DNA of 64,000 nucleotides, from positions 7,991 through 71,990 of the forward strand of contig NZ_BAABCY010000064.1 in the NCBI RefSeq assembly GCF_039539345.1, written 5' to 3'. Of this stretch, positions 35,830 to 43,979 are shown one piece after another (the stretch's first letter is position 1; every line of letters begins with the position of its first letter). Both the position numbers and the translations under genes were made by a program. This DNA is from Snuella lapsa (GTDB lineage: Bacteria; Bacteroidota; Bacteroidia; Flavobacteriales; Flavobacteriaceae). The notes beneath the pieces are model-generated. The model saw nothing but the letters and a program-made list of their open reading frames with translations, did no database searches and was not told where the DNA came from.

Positions 35830-38187
35830 TCAATTACTTTCCTTTAAAATACTATCAATGTGTTGCAAGCAACGCTTTAGGTGGGCAAAAGTAATACCGT
35901 CCTTAACGCTACTGCCCGTATTTACGATATCCTTTCGCAATGCCATTACTTCCGAAATGAATACGCTCTTGGCGTAATCACTAATTACATAGTACTTATC
36001 AGTTGGTGTTGGAGACGCATAGTTTTTTTGTTTGGATATGGCCCCTGTCAAAAAAGCAATATAGGCACTCTGTAATTCCTGTCTTCGGTATCCAATATTA
36101 ATGTCCTTTTGGGTCAATTCGCTCCAAAGCCCCAGTCGCAACATGCTAAGTAGCCCTTTAACGGTATCCTCTTCGCCAGAAGCCAGCATCGTATGCGCTA
36201 TCCTTTTAAGCCTCAAGGGCTCCAAAACTTCCGATAATAACTTTAGCTGATAGGACAGTACTTTATCCTCCGATGTGGAATATTTAATCCTACTGCTAAA
36301 GCTGGGATAAGTTAACCAGTCTGGTACATTAAAGGCATTTGCACATAGAAATGCCATAGCCTCCTCCTGGGTGTCCATGGGTATGGGTGTGTAAACAGGC
36401 CCTTTCTGGTCACCCGATTTATAGTGCGTGGAATAGCCCCCAATTAAGGACATAACATGTTGCATTTGCTCATACCACAGTATTACCGTTTTATTGTATA
36501 AGCGTTCCAAAAGCACATTATCGATTTGTGCCTTTGTCACCACGGGTAAAAGCGCGATGACCCTTTCCATATTTAACAGCCCCAGTTCGGCACTCTTTAT
36601 GGGGTCATTATTATCGGCTACGTTATTGCTGCAGTCCGGGCCTATTTTTTCATATTGCCCGATATTATACCGGTACCAGGGAACGGCATCCTGCTCCCGG
36701 ACCATTTTTTCCAAATTGGGCCCTTCGTCCCGGGGCGTGCTGATACCGGGAAAGGGTTCATAGCCCCATTTAATGTTGTAAATATCGGTAGGCCCCAGCT
36801 TCTGGACCAACAAAGCCGGTGGTACGCCGTCTTCAGGCTGAACCAAATAGTTATGCCGTGCATAGGTCATGATACTTGGTGTATGTCCCATGTCTCGGAG
36901 CCATTGCTTGTCCCGCATTTTTTCGAACGGATAGGTATATTCACCATAGTTGGCATCCCTGAGACCAAAGGCGTGCCCTGCTTCATGCGCCACAACGTAT
37001 TGGATAAGCTCCCCCAAGAGGTCATCGGGAAACGGGTACTGTTGTGCGCGCTTGTCCAAGGGGCTACACCTTATAAAATAGTCATCCGAAAGGCGTTCAT
37101 AGGAGCTTTTTATAATGATATCACATTTTAAAATTTCACCTGATCTTAAGTCCACTATTTTGGACACCGTCGATCCACCATCGGTATCTTCTCCCCGAAT
37201 ACCCTCTTTGTTTGTCCATCTTACAACGGAATACCCAACACTCTGCCGGTTTGTTTCTCCCCGGGGCCATTCTTCAACCTTAATGGCATTTTTAAAGCCT
37301 GCGGCCTCAAAGGCGGGCAACCACTCAAGGATCCCCGCTTTTATATAGGGTTTCCACTTATTGGGAATGTTGGTATCCAAATAAAAGGTAATGGGCTTTA
37401 CGGGATCGCTTGTTTTTTTGTCCTTATGCTTCTTCTCCAAACGCCATCGTTCTATACTTCCCCTGGCGCTTTTGGGAAAATAATTGATCGGGCTTAGCTC
37501 TTCATCTATAAAATAACCCATACGGTGGTCCCACAACCTCGGGCTCATGGGCTCTGGTAGCATGAGGAAACTATAATTGACCAACTTTTCCAAATACCCT
37601 GCTTTGCCTGACAGGAAGTACCTTGCCTTGATGATGAGCTCGTTTTCCAGATACTGCACCTCCTCTATCGCGGAAACATTAGGAAGCAAGGTTTCATTTA
37701 AACCAGCATACCAGGGTATATGTGACTTTAGGAACAAATTCGTCACATCGATATAGACGCTATTTTCCGTACTTTTTTCGGCTATAACCGGAAACATCCC
37801 AATGATCGCCTTTTCTATGGTGGGGTCGTTGTTTACTGAAATCATAACCCCGGTCAGGGATTCAATTCTCGGGGTCTCTAAAAAGATTTGGTCCTTGTAT
37901 TGGGTAAAGGCCACCTGCTTATAGCCCGCATTGTGCCTTACAAACAATAAGTCCTTCCCCAATAAACTTTTATTGAGTTCGAAGTATAGCTTACCATCTT
38001 CTAAATGGGCTTTTATAAAATTATGGGGTGCCCGAAGGCCATGAGTGGGTAATTGGCCGACCTGCCCCCATAGGGAGCAGGTAGCCAACAAAACAATAAC
38101 TGAAAACAATAGCACACTGTTGAAGGTCAAGTCAACAGCTTTCAGTTCGTACCAGGTGCTTTGGGGGATTCTTTTAATAGCCATCAT
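35830..38187 (-). CDS. Zinc-dependent metalloprotease, DUF5117/DUF4953 type
   Basis: 785 aa. Signal or anchor segment at residues about 20-40. A DUF5117-like N-terminal beta domain is followed by the zinc site HEAGHAFGLRDANYGEYTY (about residues 400-418), with GHTPSIMTYARHNYLVQPEDG about 30 residues later (Met-turn region), as in the DUF4953 family. It probably works outside the inner membrane on peptides. The start overlaps the susD stop by 14 bases, so protease, SusD and SusC form one operon. Confidence 0.88.
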   Translation of the reverse strand: MMAIKRIPQSTWYELKAVDLTFNSVLLFSVIVLLATCSLWGQVGQLPTHGLRAPHNFIKAHLEDGKLYFELNKSLLGKDLLFVRHNAGYKQVAFTQYKDQIFLETPRIESLTGVMISVNNDPTIEKAIIGMFPVIAEKSTENSVYIDVTNLFLKSHIPWYAGLNETLLPNVSAIEEVQYLENELIIKARYFLSGKAGYLEKLVNYSFLMLPEPMSPRLWDHRMGYFIDEELSPINYFPKSARGSIERWRLEKKHKDKKTSDPVKPITFYLDTNIPNKWKPYIKAGILEWLPAFEAAGFKNAIKVEEWPRGETNRQSVGYSVVRWTNKEGIRGEDTDGGSTVSKIVDLRSGEILKCDIIIKSSYERLSDDYFIRCSPLDKRAQQYPFPDDLLGELIQYVVAHEAGHAFGLRDANYGEYTYPFEKMRDKQWLRDMGHTPSIMTYARHNYLVQPEDGVPPALLVQKLGPTDIYNIKWGYEPFPGISTPRDEGPNLEKMVREQDAVPWYRYNIGQYEKIGPDCSNNVADNNDPIKSAELGLLNMERVIALLPVVTKAQIDNVLLERLYNKTVILWYEQMQHVMSLIGGYSTHYKSGDQKGPVYTPIPMDTQEEAMAFLCANAFNVPDWLTYPSFSSRIKYSTSEDKVLSYQLKLLSEVLEPLRLKRIAHTMLASGEEDTVKGLLSMLRLGLWSELTQKDINIGYRRQELQSAYIAFLTGAISKQKNYASPTPTDKYYVISDYAKSVFISEVMALRKDIVNTGSSVKDGITFAHLKRCLQHIDSILKESN

Positions 38188-39577
38188 TTTGTGGGTTCAA
38201 ATTAGGGTTTAAAATGAGTTCGGACTCCGGGATCGGTAACCGTACATCGGTAGATTGCCAATTGGGCTTTATCGGCGACAGCTCGGCATCTGCCCTATCG
38301 GTACGCTTCAGGTCCAAAAAGCGATGCCCCATTTCGGTAAAGAGCTCTATCCTGCGTTCCTGGAAAATAGCCTCCAGAAGGGACGCACTGTCCGTATCGG
38401 TTAGGGCTGCCAGGTCTGCCCGCTCCCTTATGGCGTTTAGTTGTTCCAGAGCCTCGCTTGTATGCCCCAATTGTGCATTGGATTCTGCTGCCATAAGGTA
38501 TATCTCGGCCAGCCTGAAAACAATGGAACACTCCATGGTGGTTCCCGTATTACTATTCTGCTTATACTTAAAGGGGTAATACCAAGTATCGACCCCATTG
38601 GTAACGGCTCCTGTCCAATGTGTAAAACGGGCATCCCCGCTTTCAAAAGCATTCATAAATGTATCGGACAGGGCACTGTTGGGCGGTGGGCCACTTGTAA
38701 AAATATAGGTCTGCGCATCAATGGTATTGGCTCCCGCGATGCCGGCATCGAATTGCCAAAGGGTCTCAGGGCTGTTCTTTAGAAAGACCTGGTCTATCTC
38801 GGTATTGAGTACATAGTCCCCATTTGAAAGGATTTGTGTTGTTTCGTCAAGGGCAAGGCTCCACTTTTCATCATAGAGATAAACGCGCGCCAGGAGCGCT
38901 GCGCTTACCCATTTGTTGGGGCGCGTTCTGTTTGCCCCGACATAGCTTTCGGGCAATAAGGATTTGGACAGCACAAGGTCATCGATCAGTTTTTGGTATA
39001 CCTGGGCTTCGCTAAGCCGGGCGACCTTAGTGTTTGTCCTGTAATCGGTTGACTCGACATAGGGAATATCCCCAAAGAGGTTCACCAGGTAAAAATGCAC
39101 AAATGCCCTGATAAAATAGGCTTCCCCCAGAAATTGGTCTTTATCTTCCTGCGTCAATGCCGATGCCTTTTTGGTGTTCTCTATGATGTTATTGGTGGCG
39201 TAGATAAGGTTATAGCTGCTGTTCCAAAGGCCCAGCACGGCACTGTTGGTGGCCAATAGGTTATTATCATAGAAAAATTGTACTTGCTGCAAGGCGGTAC
39301 TGTAGAGCGTGAGCTCATCGGTGTAATGCCCTAATAGGTGGGCAACTCCCGATGTCCCGCCATTGGTAAGTGCGCCATCCCTTAGCTGCGCGTAGATATC
39401 GGCCAAAGCCGCATTTACGGTAGCCGCGTCCTCAAACACAATGGCTCCGGTAAGCTGGTTGTCTGGTGGGGCGATCTCCACAAAGTCCTCACAGGCAGAG
39501 AAGATTGTGGTTATGAGCAGCACCAACGTTAATGCCGGGCTTCCCATACTGGGTATTAATTTAAAAATCGTCTTCAT
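38174..39577 (-). CDS. RagB/SusD-family surface lipoprotein
   Basis: 467 aa. The lipoprotein signal is MKTIFKLIPSMGSPALTLVLLITTIFSAC (Cys at about residue 29). TPR-rich SusD fold: ATVNAALADIYAQLRDG, FLGEAYFIRAFVHFYLVNLFGDIPYV and the C-terminal RIELFTEMGHRFLDLKRTDRADAEL segment. SusD lids sit on SusC channels and capture ligands (peptides or glycans). The partnering protease suggests a peptide-type ligand. Ten bases lie between it and susC. Confidence 0.93.
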   Translation of the reverse strand: MKTIFKLIPSMGSPALTLVLLITTIFSACEDFVEIAPPDNQLTGAIVFEDAATVNAALADIYAQLRDGALTNGGTSGVAHLLGHYTDELTLYSTALQQVQFFYDNNLLATNSAVLGLWNSSYNLIYATNNIIENTKKASALTQEDKDQFLGEAYFIRAFVHFYLVNLFGDIPYVESTDYRTNTKVARLSEAQVYQKLIDDLVLSKSLLPESYVGANRTRPNKWVSAALLARVYLYDEKWSLALDETTQILSNGDYVLNTEIDQVFLKNSPETLWQFDAGIAGANTIDAQTYIFTSGPPPNSALSDTFMNAFESGDARFTHWTGAVTNGVDTWYYPFKYKQNSNTGTTMECSIVFRLAEIYLMAAESNAQLGHTSEALEQLNAIRERADLAALTDTDSASLLEAIFQERRIELFTEMGHRFLDLKRTDRADAELSPIKPNWQSTDVRLPIPESELILNPNLNPQNDGY

Positions 39578-39587
39578 AGTATATGTT

Positions 39588-42500
39588 TTAAAAGGTGAAT
39601 TGTGCCCCTAAAGTGATAAACCGTAGCGGTGGCACGGTGGCACTGTTACGGTTTTCCGGGTCAAGGCCATTATAGTCGGTAAGTGTCCATAGGTTTTGCC
39701 CCCTTAAAAAGAGTGTACAGCCAAGGTTATTGGTCTCCTTGTTACAAACCGTGTAGGATAAAGCCAGTGTCTTTAGGCGCACATAGGACGCATCCACAAC
39801 GGCCGCATCGCTCTGGGTATAATTAATATAGGCCGTCAGCCCTTCGGGGTTGAGCCCACTGGTAAAGCGCTGCACGGTGGTTTGGTCGCCTGCTTGTTTC
39901 CAACGCTCAAGCACAGCCTTTGGCTGGTTAAGCATGGCCCCGGTAATCCCGTTGGTGGCCAGGTAATCCAGCCCTTGTTGTTTGGTAAACTGAAAGAGCA
40001 AGTCCAACTTGAATCTTTTATAGGACATGCTGTTGTTGATACCGCCATAATACCTGGGGTTTAGGTCACTTACCACCTGTTTGTCATCCGGGGCGGAAAT
40101 GGTGCTATCACCGTTAAAATCGGTAAACCCGTACAGACCTGTCTGGGGATTGACCCCATTGGCCCCGTATAATTTCAGGATATTCAAGGGTTGCCCGACC
40201 ACCAGGGTATTGGCATAGGTAGAACCTTCCAGATCGGGAAACTGCAACAGGGTATTTTTGGGAATGGTCAGGTTAAAATCGGTAGTCCATTTAAAGTGAT
40301 CACCATTGATGTTCACCGAGCGCAGCTCGAATTCCCAGCCCTTGTTTTCAACAGTGGCATCGAGGTTTGCATTTAGGGTACTAAAGCCCGTGGTTCCCGG
40401 TAATGGAATGCCCACAAGTTGGTTGGAAGAGGTGTTGCGGTAAAAACCAGCGTTTAAGGAGATCCTGTCCTTCCAAAGCCCCAGTTCGATGGCCAGTTCC
40501 AATTTTTTATTGGACTCCCAGCTAAAGTCGGGATTGTACAACCTTAAGGGACGTATCCCCACGATGTTCTGGTATGGGGCATTTCCAAAGGCATAGGTAT
40601 CCAGGTACTGGTAATCCCCTATCTGGTCGTTCCCCGAGGTACCATAACTCCCCCTAAGCTTACCAAAACTTAAAAAGGGCAATGCTTCTGCCACAAAGGC
40701 TTCTTTGGAAAATATCCAGGCGGCCCCCACCGCACCGAAATTGGCAAACTTCTTATCGGAGCCAAAGCGACTGGATCCGTCTCGCCGTCCCGTTAAATTA
40801 AGAATATACTTCCCACGGTGGTTCAGGTTGATACGCCCAAAAAGAGCCTGGTACCTGTACTGCGCTTTTGTATCGCCCAATATAAAGATGGAGGATGCAG
40901 CCGCCAGGTTTTTAATAAAGCTGTTATTGGTAAAGCCGCTGGCAAATTGCGATAAGCGGTCGCTGTTTTCTTCCTGGAACGTCAACCCCACCAGGGTTTG
41001 CACTTTGGTATGGGTATTTTCTGCATGCCATTGTAGCTTGGGCTCAATAATCCAGGAGTCCCGGTTGGCATTGTTATGAATGGCCGATGAAAACTCGCTA
41101 CCCAAACCATAAGCGGGATTAAAGGTTGTGGACGGGATGGTCCTCAGTTCCTTGAGTCTGCTCTGGGTATACCCTAAACTGGCAGACGCTTCCAGACCTT
41201 TATATATCTTATAATTTATGGATGCATGACTAATCAAGTTGGAACCATTGGCAAGGTATTTACTGTCCAAATTCCTAAGCGGATTGTTCCATGTAGAGTT
41301 TTCCCAGTTAAGCGACCCATCGGCATTGTATATGTCCGGGGCATTGGGTGCCAGGCGTACGGCTTCCCGTACCAGGCTTATTGCAGGCAGGTTATTATCG
41401 TTTAAGGTATAGTTTGCCGAAAATTGCAGTGCCAATTTATCATCTTGGGACTGGTGGCTCACATTGCTGAGCACGGAAATCTTATCGTTGTTAAAGTCGC
41501 CCGGGAAAACGGTGGTCTGTTGGTTGTAGTTACCACTAATTAAAAACTGCGTTTGCCGGTTCCCTCCCGAAAAACTTCCCTCTACATTGGTAAGGTAAGC
41601 GGATTTCCCAAAGAGTTCCTCTTGCCAATCGGTATGCCTGTTGGTATCCCAAGTCCCGTTAACATCGTAGGCATTAAACGGGAGCGGGTCTATCCCGTCG
41701 TTGGCATAGGCCTCCTTGCGCATGGCCAGGTACTCGGCGGTATCCAGCAGGTCTATCCTATTGGCCACTTTGCCAAAACCGGTAGCTATATTGATCCGAA
41801 AGGCCGTACTGCCCATTTTGCCCTTTTTGGTGGTGATCAGTACCACCCCATTGGCACCGCGCGATCCATAAATGGCCGTGGCATCGGCATCCTTAAGGAT
41901 CTCAATGTTTTCGATGTCTGACGGACTGATATTATTAAGGGGACTAAAGCCGATGCCGGGAACGATCGAGGCCGATGTTTGCCGGTCTCCCAGGGTCGCC
42001 GACGCATAGGGCACCCCATCAATAATATACAGAGGTTCGTTACCATTAGACCGGATACTGTTCCGGCCGCGGATCCTGATTTCAAAACTGGCCCCGGGAA
42101 CACCCGATGTTTGAGTGATCTCCACCCCGGCCATACGCCCCTGGAGAGAAGCCAACGGATTGCTTACCGGTTGCTGTTCTATAGTTTTTGAAGTGATCCG
42201 GGCAATACTCCCCGTACTCTCCTTCCGGGAGACTTTATAATATCCCGCATTGATGGTAACCGTGCCCAGATCGGTAAGCTCGGGTTGGAGTACTACATCA
42301 ATCCGGGTTTGGGTACCGACTGTGATTTCCTGGGTACCATACCCAATATAGGAAAACATCAGGACGGCAGTAGCAGGTGCTTCTATTTGGTAGCTCCCAT
42401 CAAAGTTGGACACCACGCCCTTATTGGTGTTTTTTATTTGGACACTTACACCAGGCAGCGGTGCGCCTTCGGGATCTGTAATAACGCCTTTAACCACCTG

Positions 42501-42638
42501 TTGTTGGTTAACGGATGTCACCATTTGCGGTCGCCTTTTAACCGCATAAGTGTTGTTTAAGGTAAATGAGACGACACCCATTAAGATAAGGGTATACTTT
42601 AAGAAGCATTTAAGCCTCTTAACATAATTATTTTTCAT
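39588..42638 (-). CDS. SusC/RagA-family TonB-linked outer membrane transporter
   Basis: 1016 aa. Signal segment at residues about 10-33, carboxypeptidase-D-like domain (about 45-125: VVKGVITDPEGAPLPGVSVQIKNTNKG) and plug domain from about 140 (LASLQGRMAGVEITQTSGVPGASFEIRIRGRNSI; NIEILKDADATAIYGSRGANGVVLITTKKG). The C-terminal beta barrel ends in LRFITLGAQFTF. It moves substrates captured by the following SusD protein into the periplasm with TonB energy. Ligand unknown. Confidence 0.95.
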   Translation of the reverse strand: MKNNYVKRLKCFLKYTLILMGVVSFTLNNTYAVKRRPQMVTSVNQQQVVKGVITDPEGAPLPGVSVQIKNTNKGVVSNFDGSYQIEAPATAVLMFSYIGYGTQEITVGTQTRIDVVLQPELTDLGTVTINAGYYKVSRKESTGSIARITSKTIEQQPVSNPLASLQGRMAGVEITQTSGVPGASFEIRIRGRNSIRSNGNEPLYIIDGVPYASATLGDRQTSASIVPGIGFSPLNNISPSDIENIEILKDADATAIYGSRGANGVVLITTKKGKMGSTAFRINIATGFGKVANRIDLLDTAEYLAMRKEAYANDGIDPLPFNAYDVNGTWDTNRHTDWQEELFGKSAYLTNVEGSFSGGNRQTQFLISGNYNQQTTVFPGDFNNDKISVLSNVSHQSQDDKLALQFSANYTLNDNNLPAISLVREAVRLAPNAPDIYNADGSLNWENSTWNNPLRNLDSKYLANGSNLISHASINYKIYKGLEASASLGYTQSRLKELRTIPSTTFNPAYGLGSEFSSAIHNNANRDSWIIEPKLQWHAENTHTKVQTLVGLTFQEENSDRLSQFASGFTNNSFIKNLAAASSIFILGDTKAQYRYQALFGRINLNHRGKYILNLTGRRDGSSRFGSDKKFANFGAVGAAWIFSKEAFVAEALPFLSFGKLRGSYGTSGNDQIGDYQYLDTYAFGNAPYQNIVGIRPLRLYNPDFSWESNKKLELAIELGLWKDRISLNAGFYRNTSSNQLVGIPLPGTTGFSTLNANLDATVENKGWEFELRSVNINGDHFKWTTDFNLTIPKNTLLQFPDLEGSTYANTLVVGQPLNILKLYGANGVNPQTGLYGFTDFNGDSTISAPDDKQVVSDLNPRYYGGINNSMSYKRFKLDLLFQFTKQQGLDYLATNGITGAMLNQPKAVLERWKQAGDQTTVQRFTSGLNPEGLTAYINYTQSDAAVVDASYVRLKTLALSYTVCNKETNNLGCTLFLRGQNLWTLTDYNGLDPENRNSATVPPLRFITLGAQFTF

Positions 42639-43007
42639 AATTTTGAATTAGAGTTAAACATTAATTTGTTTGATCGCTAAGCCTCCTATGAACCGTGTGA
42701 AAGTTGTTTAGGAGGTTTTGTTGTTTTTAGTGTCTGTACATAGGCAAAAAAGGGTTTAGTTAATACCAGTTTAAAGTGGCCTTCATCAGCCCCTTTACGG
42801 CTCTGTTTTTATACAGGGATGCCCTGTACGTAAGTGACTAACCCAAAACAGATAAGGCAAAAGGGCCTTTGAAAGCGCATGTACTAATGGCTATTAATCG
42901 AAGTTTGTCCGGATACAATTGGTGTGGATACGTTAATTATGGGATAAAAAAGGGTTGCGTGGTTCCGAAAAATGTATGTGTAACGTCAATCCCATAACAA
43001 AAATAGC
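42639..43007. promoter_or_regulatory. susC leader and flank
   Basis: No gene is seen. A stem CCTCCTA/TAGGAGG (42682-42688 and 42709-42715) lies about 45 bases before the susC start codon; on the plus strand it is followed by TTTTGTTGTTTTT and could also act as a terminator. No clear promoter was found. Confidence 0.35.
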
Positions 43008-43145
43008 TTATATAGGGTTTTTGGGCTTCTTTTTAAACAGGATATCGAACACCGTAAGCCCCAACAATAAAAACTGCTGGAAGCCTGCGTGTTGTTTTAC
43101 AAAATAAAACCGGTGTTGCATACCATTTAAATTTAAAATGCCCAT
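43008..43145 (-). CDS. Possible 45-aa small protein
   Basis: ATG at 43145 to TAA at 43008. The product is basic with a hydrophobic centre and a Lys-rich end (FLLLGLTVFDILFKKKPKNP). It starts downstream (minus strand) of the nested inverted repeats at 43224-43330. A longer overlapping frame from TTG at 43251 also exists in another register (72 aa), so which, if either, is translated is unclear. No family recognised. Confidence 0.25.
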   Translation of the reverse strand: MGILNLNGMQHRFYFVKQHAGFQQFLLLGLTVFDILFKKKPKNPI

Positions 43146-43223
43146 TGCAATGCCCCGAAACTAAAACAACGCTAAGAAAAGAAGGTAACACGGCTAAAAC
43201 AAAAAGCGTGAGACTCAACTTAC

Positions 43224-43330
43224 CAACTTGAGGTACTGGTATACCGTGCAACGATAAGAGAGCTCACGCCTAGGTCGTGAGCAAAGTTACTTATCATCTC
43301 GTTGCAAAAATTACCAGTTTTCAAGTTGAG
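43224..43330. repeat. Nested inverted repeats, about 107 bases
   Basis: The outer arms 43224-43258 and 43290-43330 match as imperfect inverted repeats (shared blocks CAACTTGA, ACTGGTA, GCAACGA, TAAG). Between them is a perfect inner hairpin, GCTCACG-CCTAGGT-CGTGAGC (43262-43282). Such structure points to a transposon end, a recombination site or a structured RNA; no gene accounts for it. Confidence 0.65.
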
Positions 43331-43403
43331 ATTCAAAGCAATTGCTTCTAATATTTTTCTATCTGAAGAATTGCAAAAATAATTATTCAATGGCTAAGAT
43401 AAT

Positions 43404-43442
43404 AAAATATTTCAAATTACGGTCTATCGACCGAAATATTTT
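43404..43442. promoter_or_regulatory. Bulged dyad before the small HTH gene
   Basis: Inverted repeat with inner arms CGGTC-TATC-GACCG (43420-43433) and outer arms AAAATATTT/AAATATTTT, interrupted on the left by seven extra bases. It ends 26 bases before the start codon of the HTH gene, so it may be its operator or an RNA hairpin in the leader. Confidence 0.5.
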
Positions 43443-43468
43443 AAATACCATAACATTCCTTTGCTAAT

Positions 43469-43702
43469 ATGACGAACATCAATGAGAAAATATGTAGTTA
43501 TATTACCAAGGAATGGCTATTCCCTTGGTTAAAAGAAGGTAAGTCTCAAAATTCTTTTGCAATCAAGCATAACATTGACGAAAGCACTGTTCGGAAAATA
43601 AAAAGTAAAAATGGATATAGAATACCTGTTGAGACACTAATTAAAATCTGTGAATCAAGAGGTATCAAACTATCCGATTTTTTTAGATTGATAGGTTCCT
43701 AG
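43469..43702 (+). CDS. Small XRE-like HTH protein
   Basis: 77 aa, one helix-turn-helix domain (KEGKSQNSFAIKHNIDESTVRKIKSKNGYRIPVETLIKICESRGIKLSDFFRLIG). The family is Cro/C1-like; no sensor domain. It lies upstream of the OLD/HD operon in the same direction, and its AT-rich composition matches that operon and not the flanking element backbone. It is a good candidate regulator of the pair of dyads at 43891-43945. Confidence 0.75.
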   Translation: MTNINEKICSYITKEWLFPWLKEGKSQNSFAIKHNIDESTVRKIKSKNGYRIPVETLIKICESRGIKLSDFFRLIGS

Positions 43703-43890
43703 ATTTTAAAACCTCAATATTTATCCAATAATTTACCCGATTTAAAACTTTGTAAGTTTTCTGTTTTTATTTATACCATAGTACTCAATTTCTACAAAAT
43801 GCTTGACTGGTAAATGCAAATGTTGTTGCCATTAAACTTCTTACTTTCTTAAGAAATAAAGTTGAAAAAACCACTTAATACGTAAGAATA

Positions 43891-43945
43891 TTATACGTAT
43901 ATTTGGATACGTATAATGGAAATATAGTTATCAAGGTAACTATAT
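43891..43945 (+). promoter_or_regulatory. Tandem dyads over the promoter of the OLD/HD operon
   Basis: Dyad 1: TTATACGTAT-ATTTGG-ATACGTATAA (43891-43916). Dyad 2: ATATAGTTA-TCAAGG-TAACTATAT (43922-43945). Both are perfect, both have 6-base spacers, and their centres are 30 bases apart. A -7 box TATATTTG (43898-43905) lies in dyad 1. The operon start codon is 35 bases after dyad 2. Confidence 0.7.
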
Positions 43946-43979
43946 TCAATTGTTGTGCTTCATGTAAAAGAACCTACCA

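Noticed and set aside
43033..43251. 72-codon minus-strand frame starting with TTG
   Set aside because: It starts with a rare codon inside the nested inverted repeats and competes with another frame ending in a more protein-like tail; neither is proven, so it is not called.
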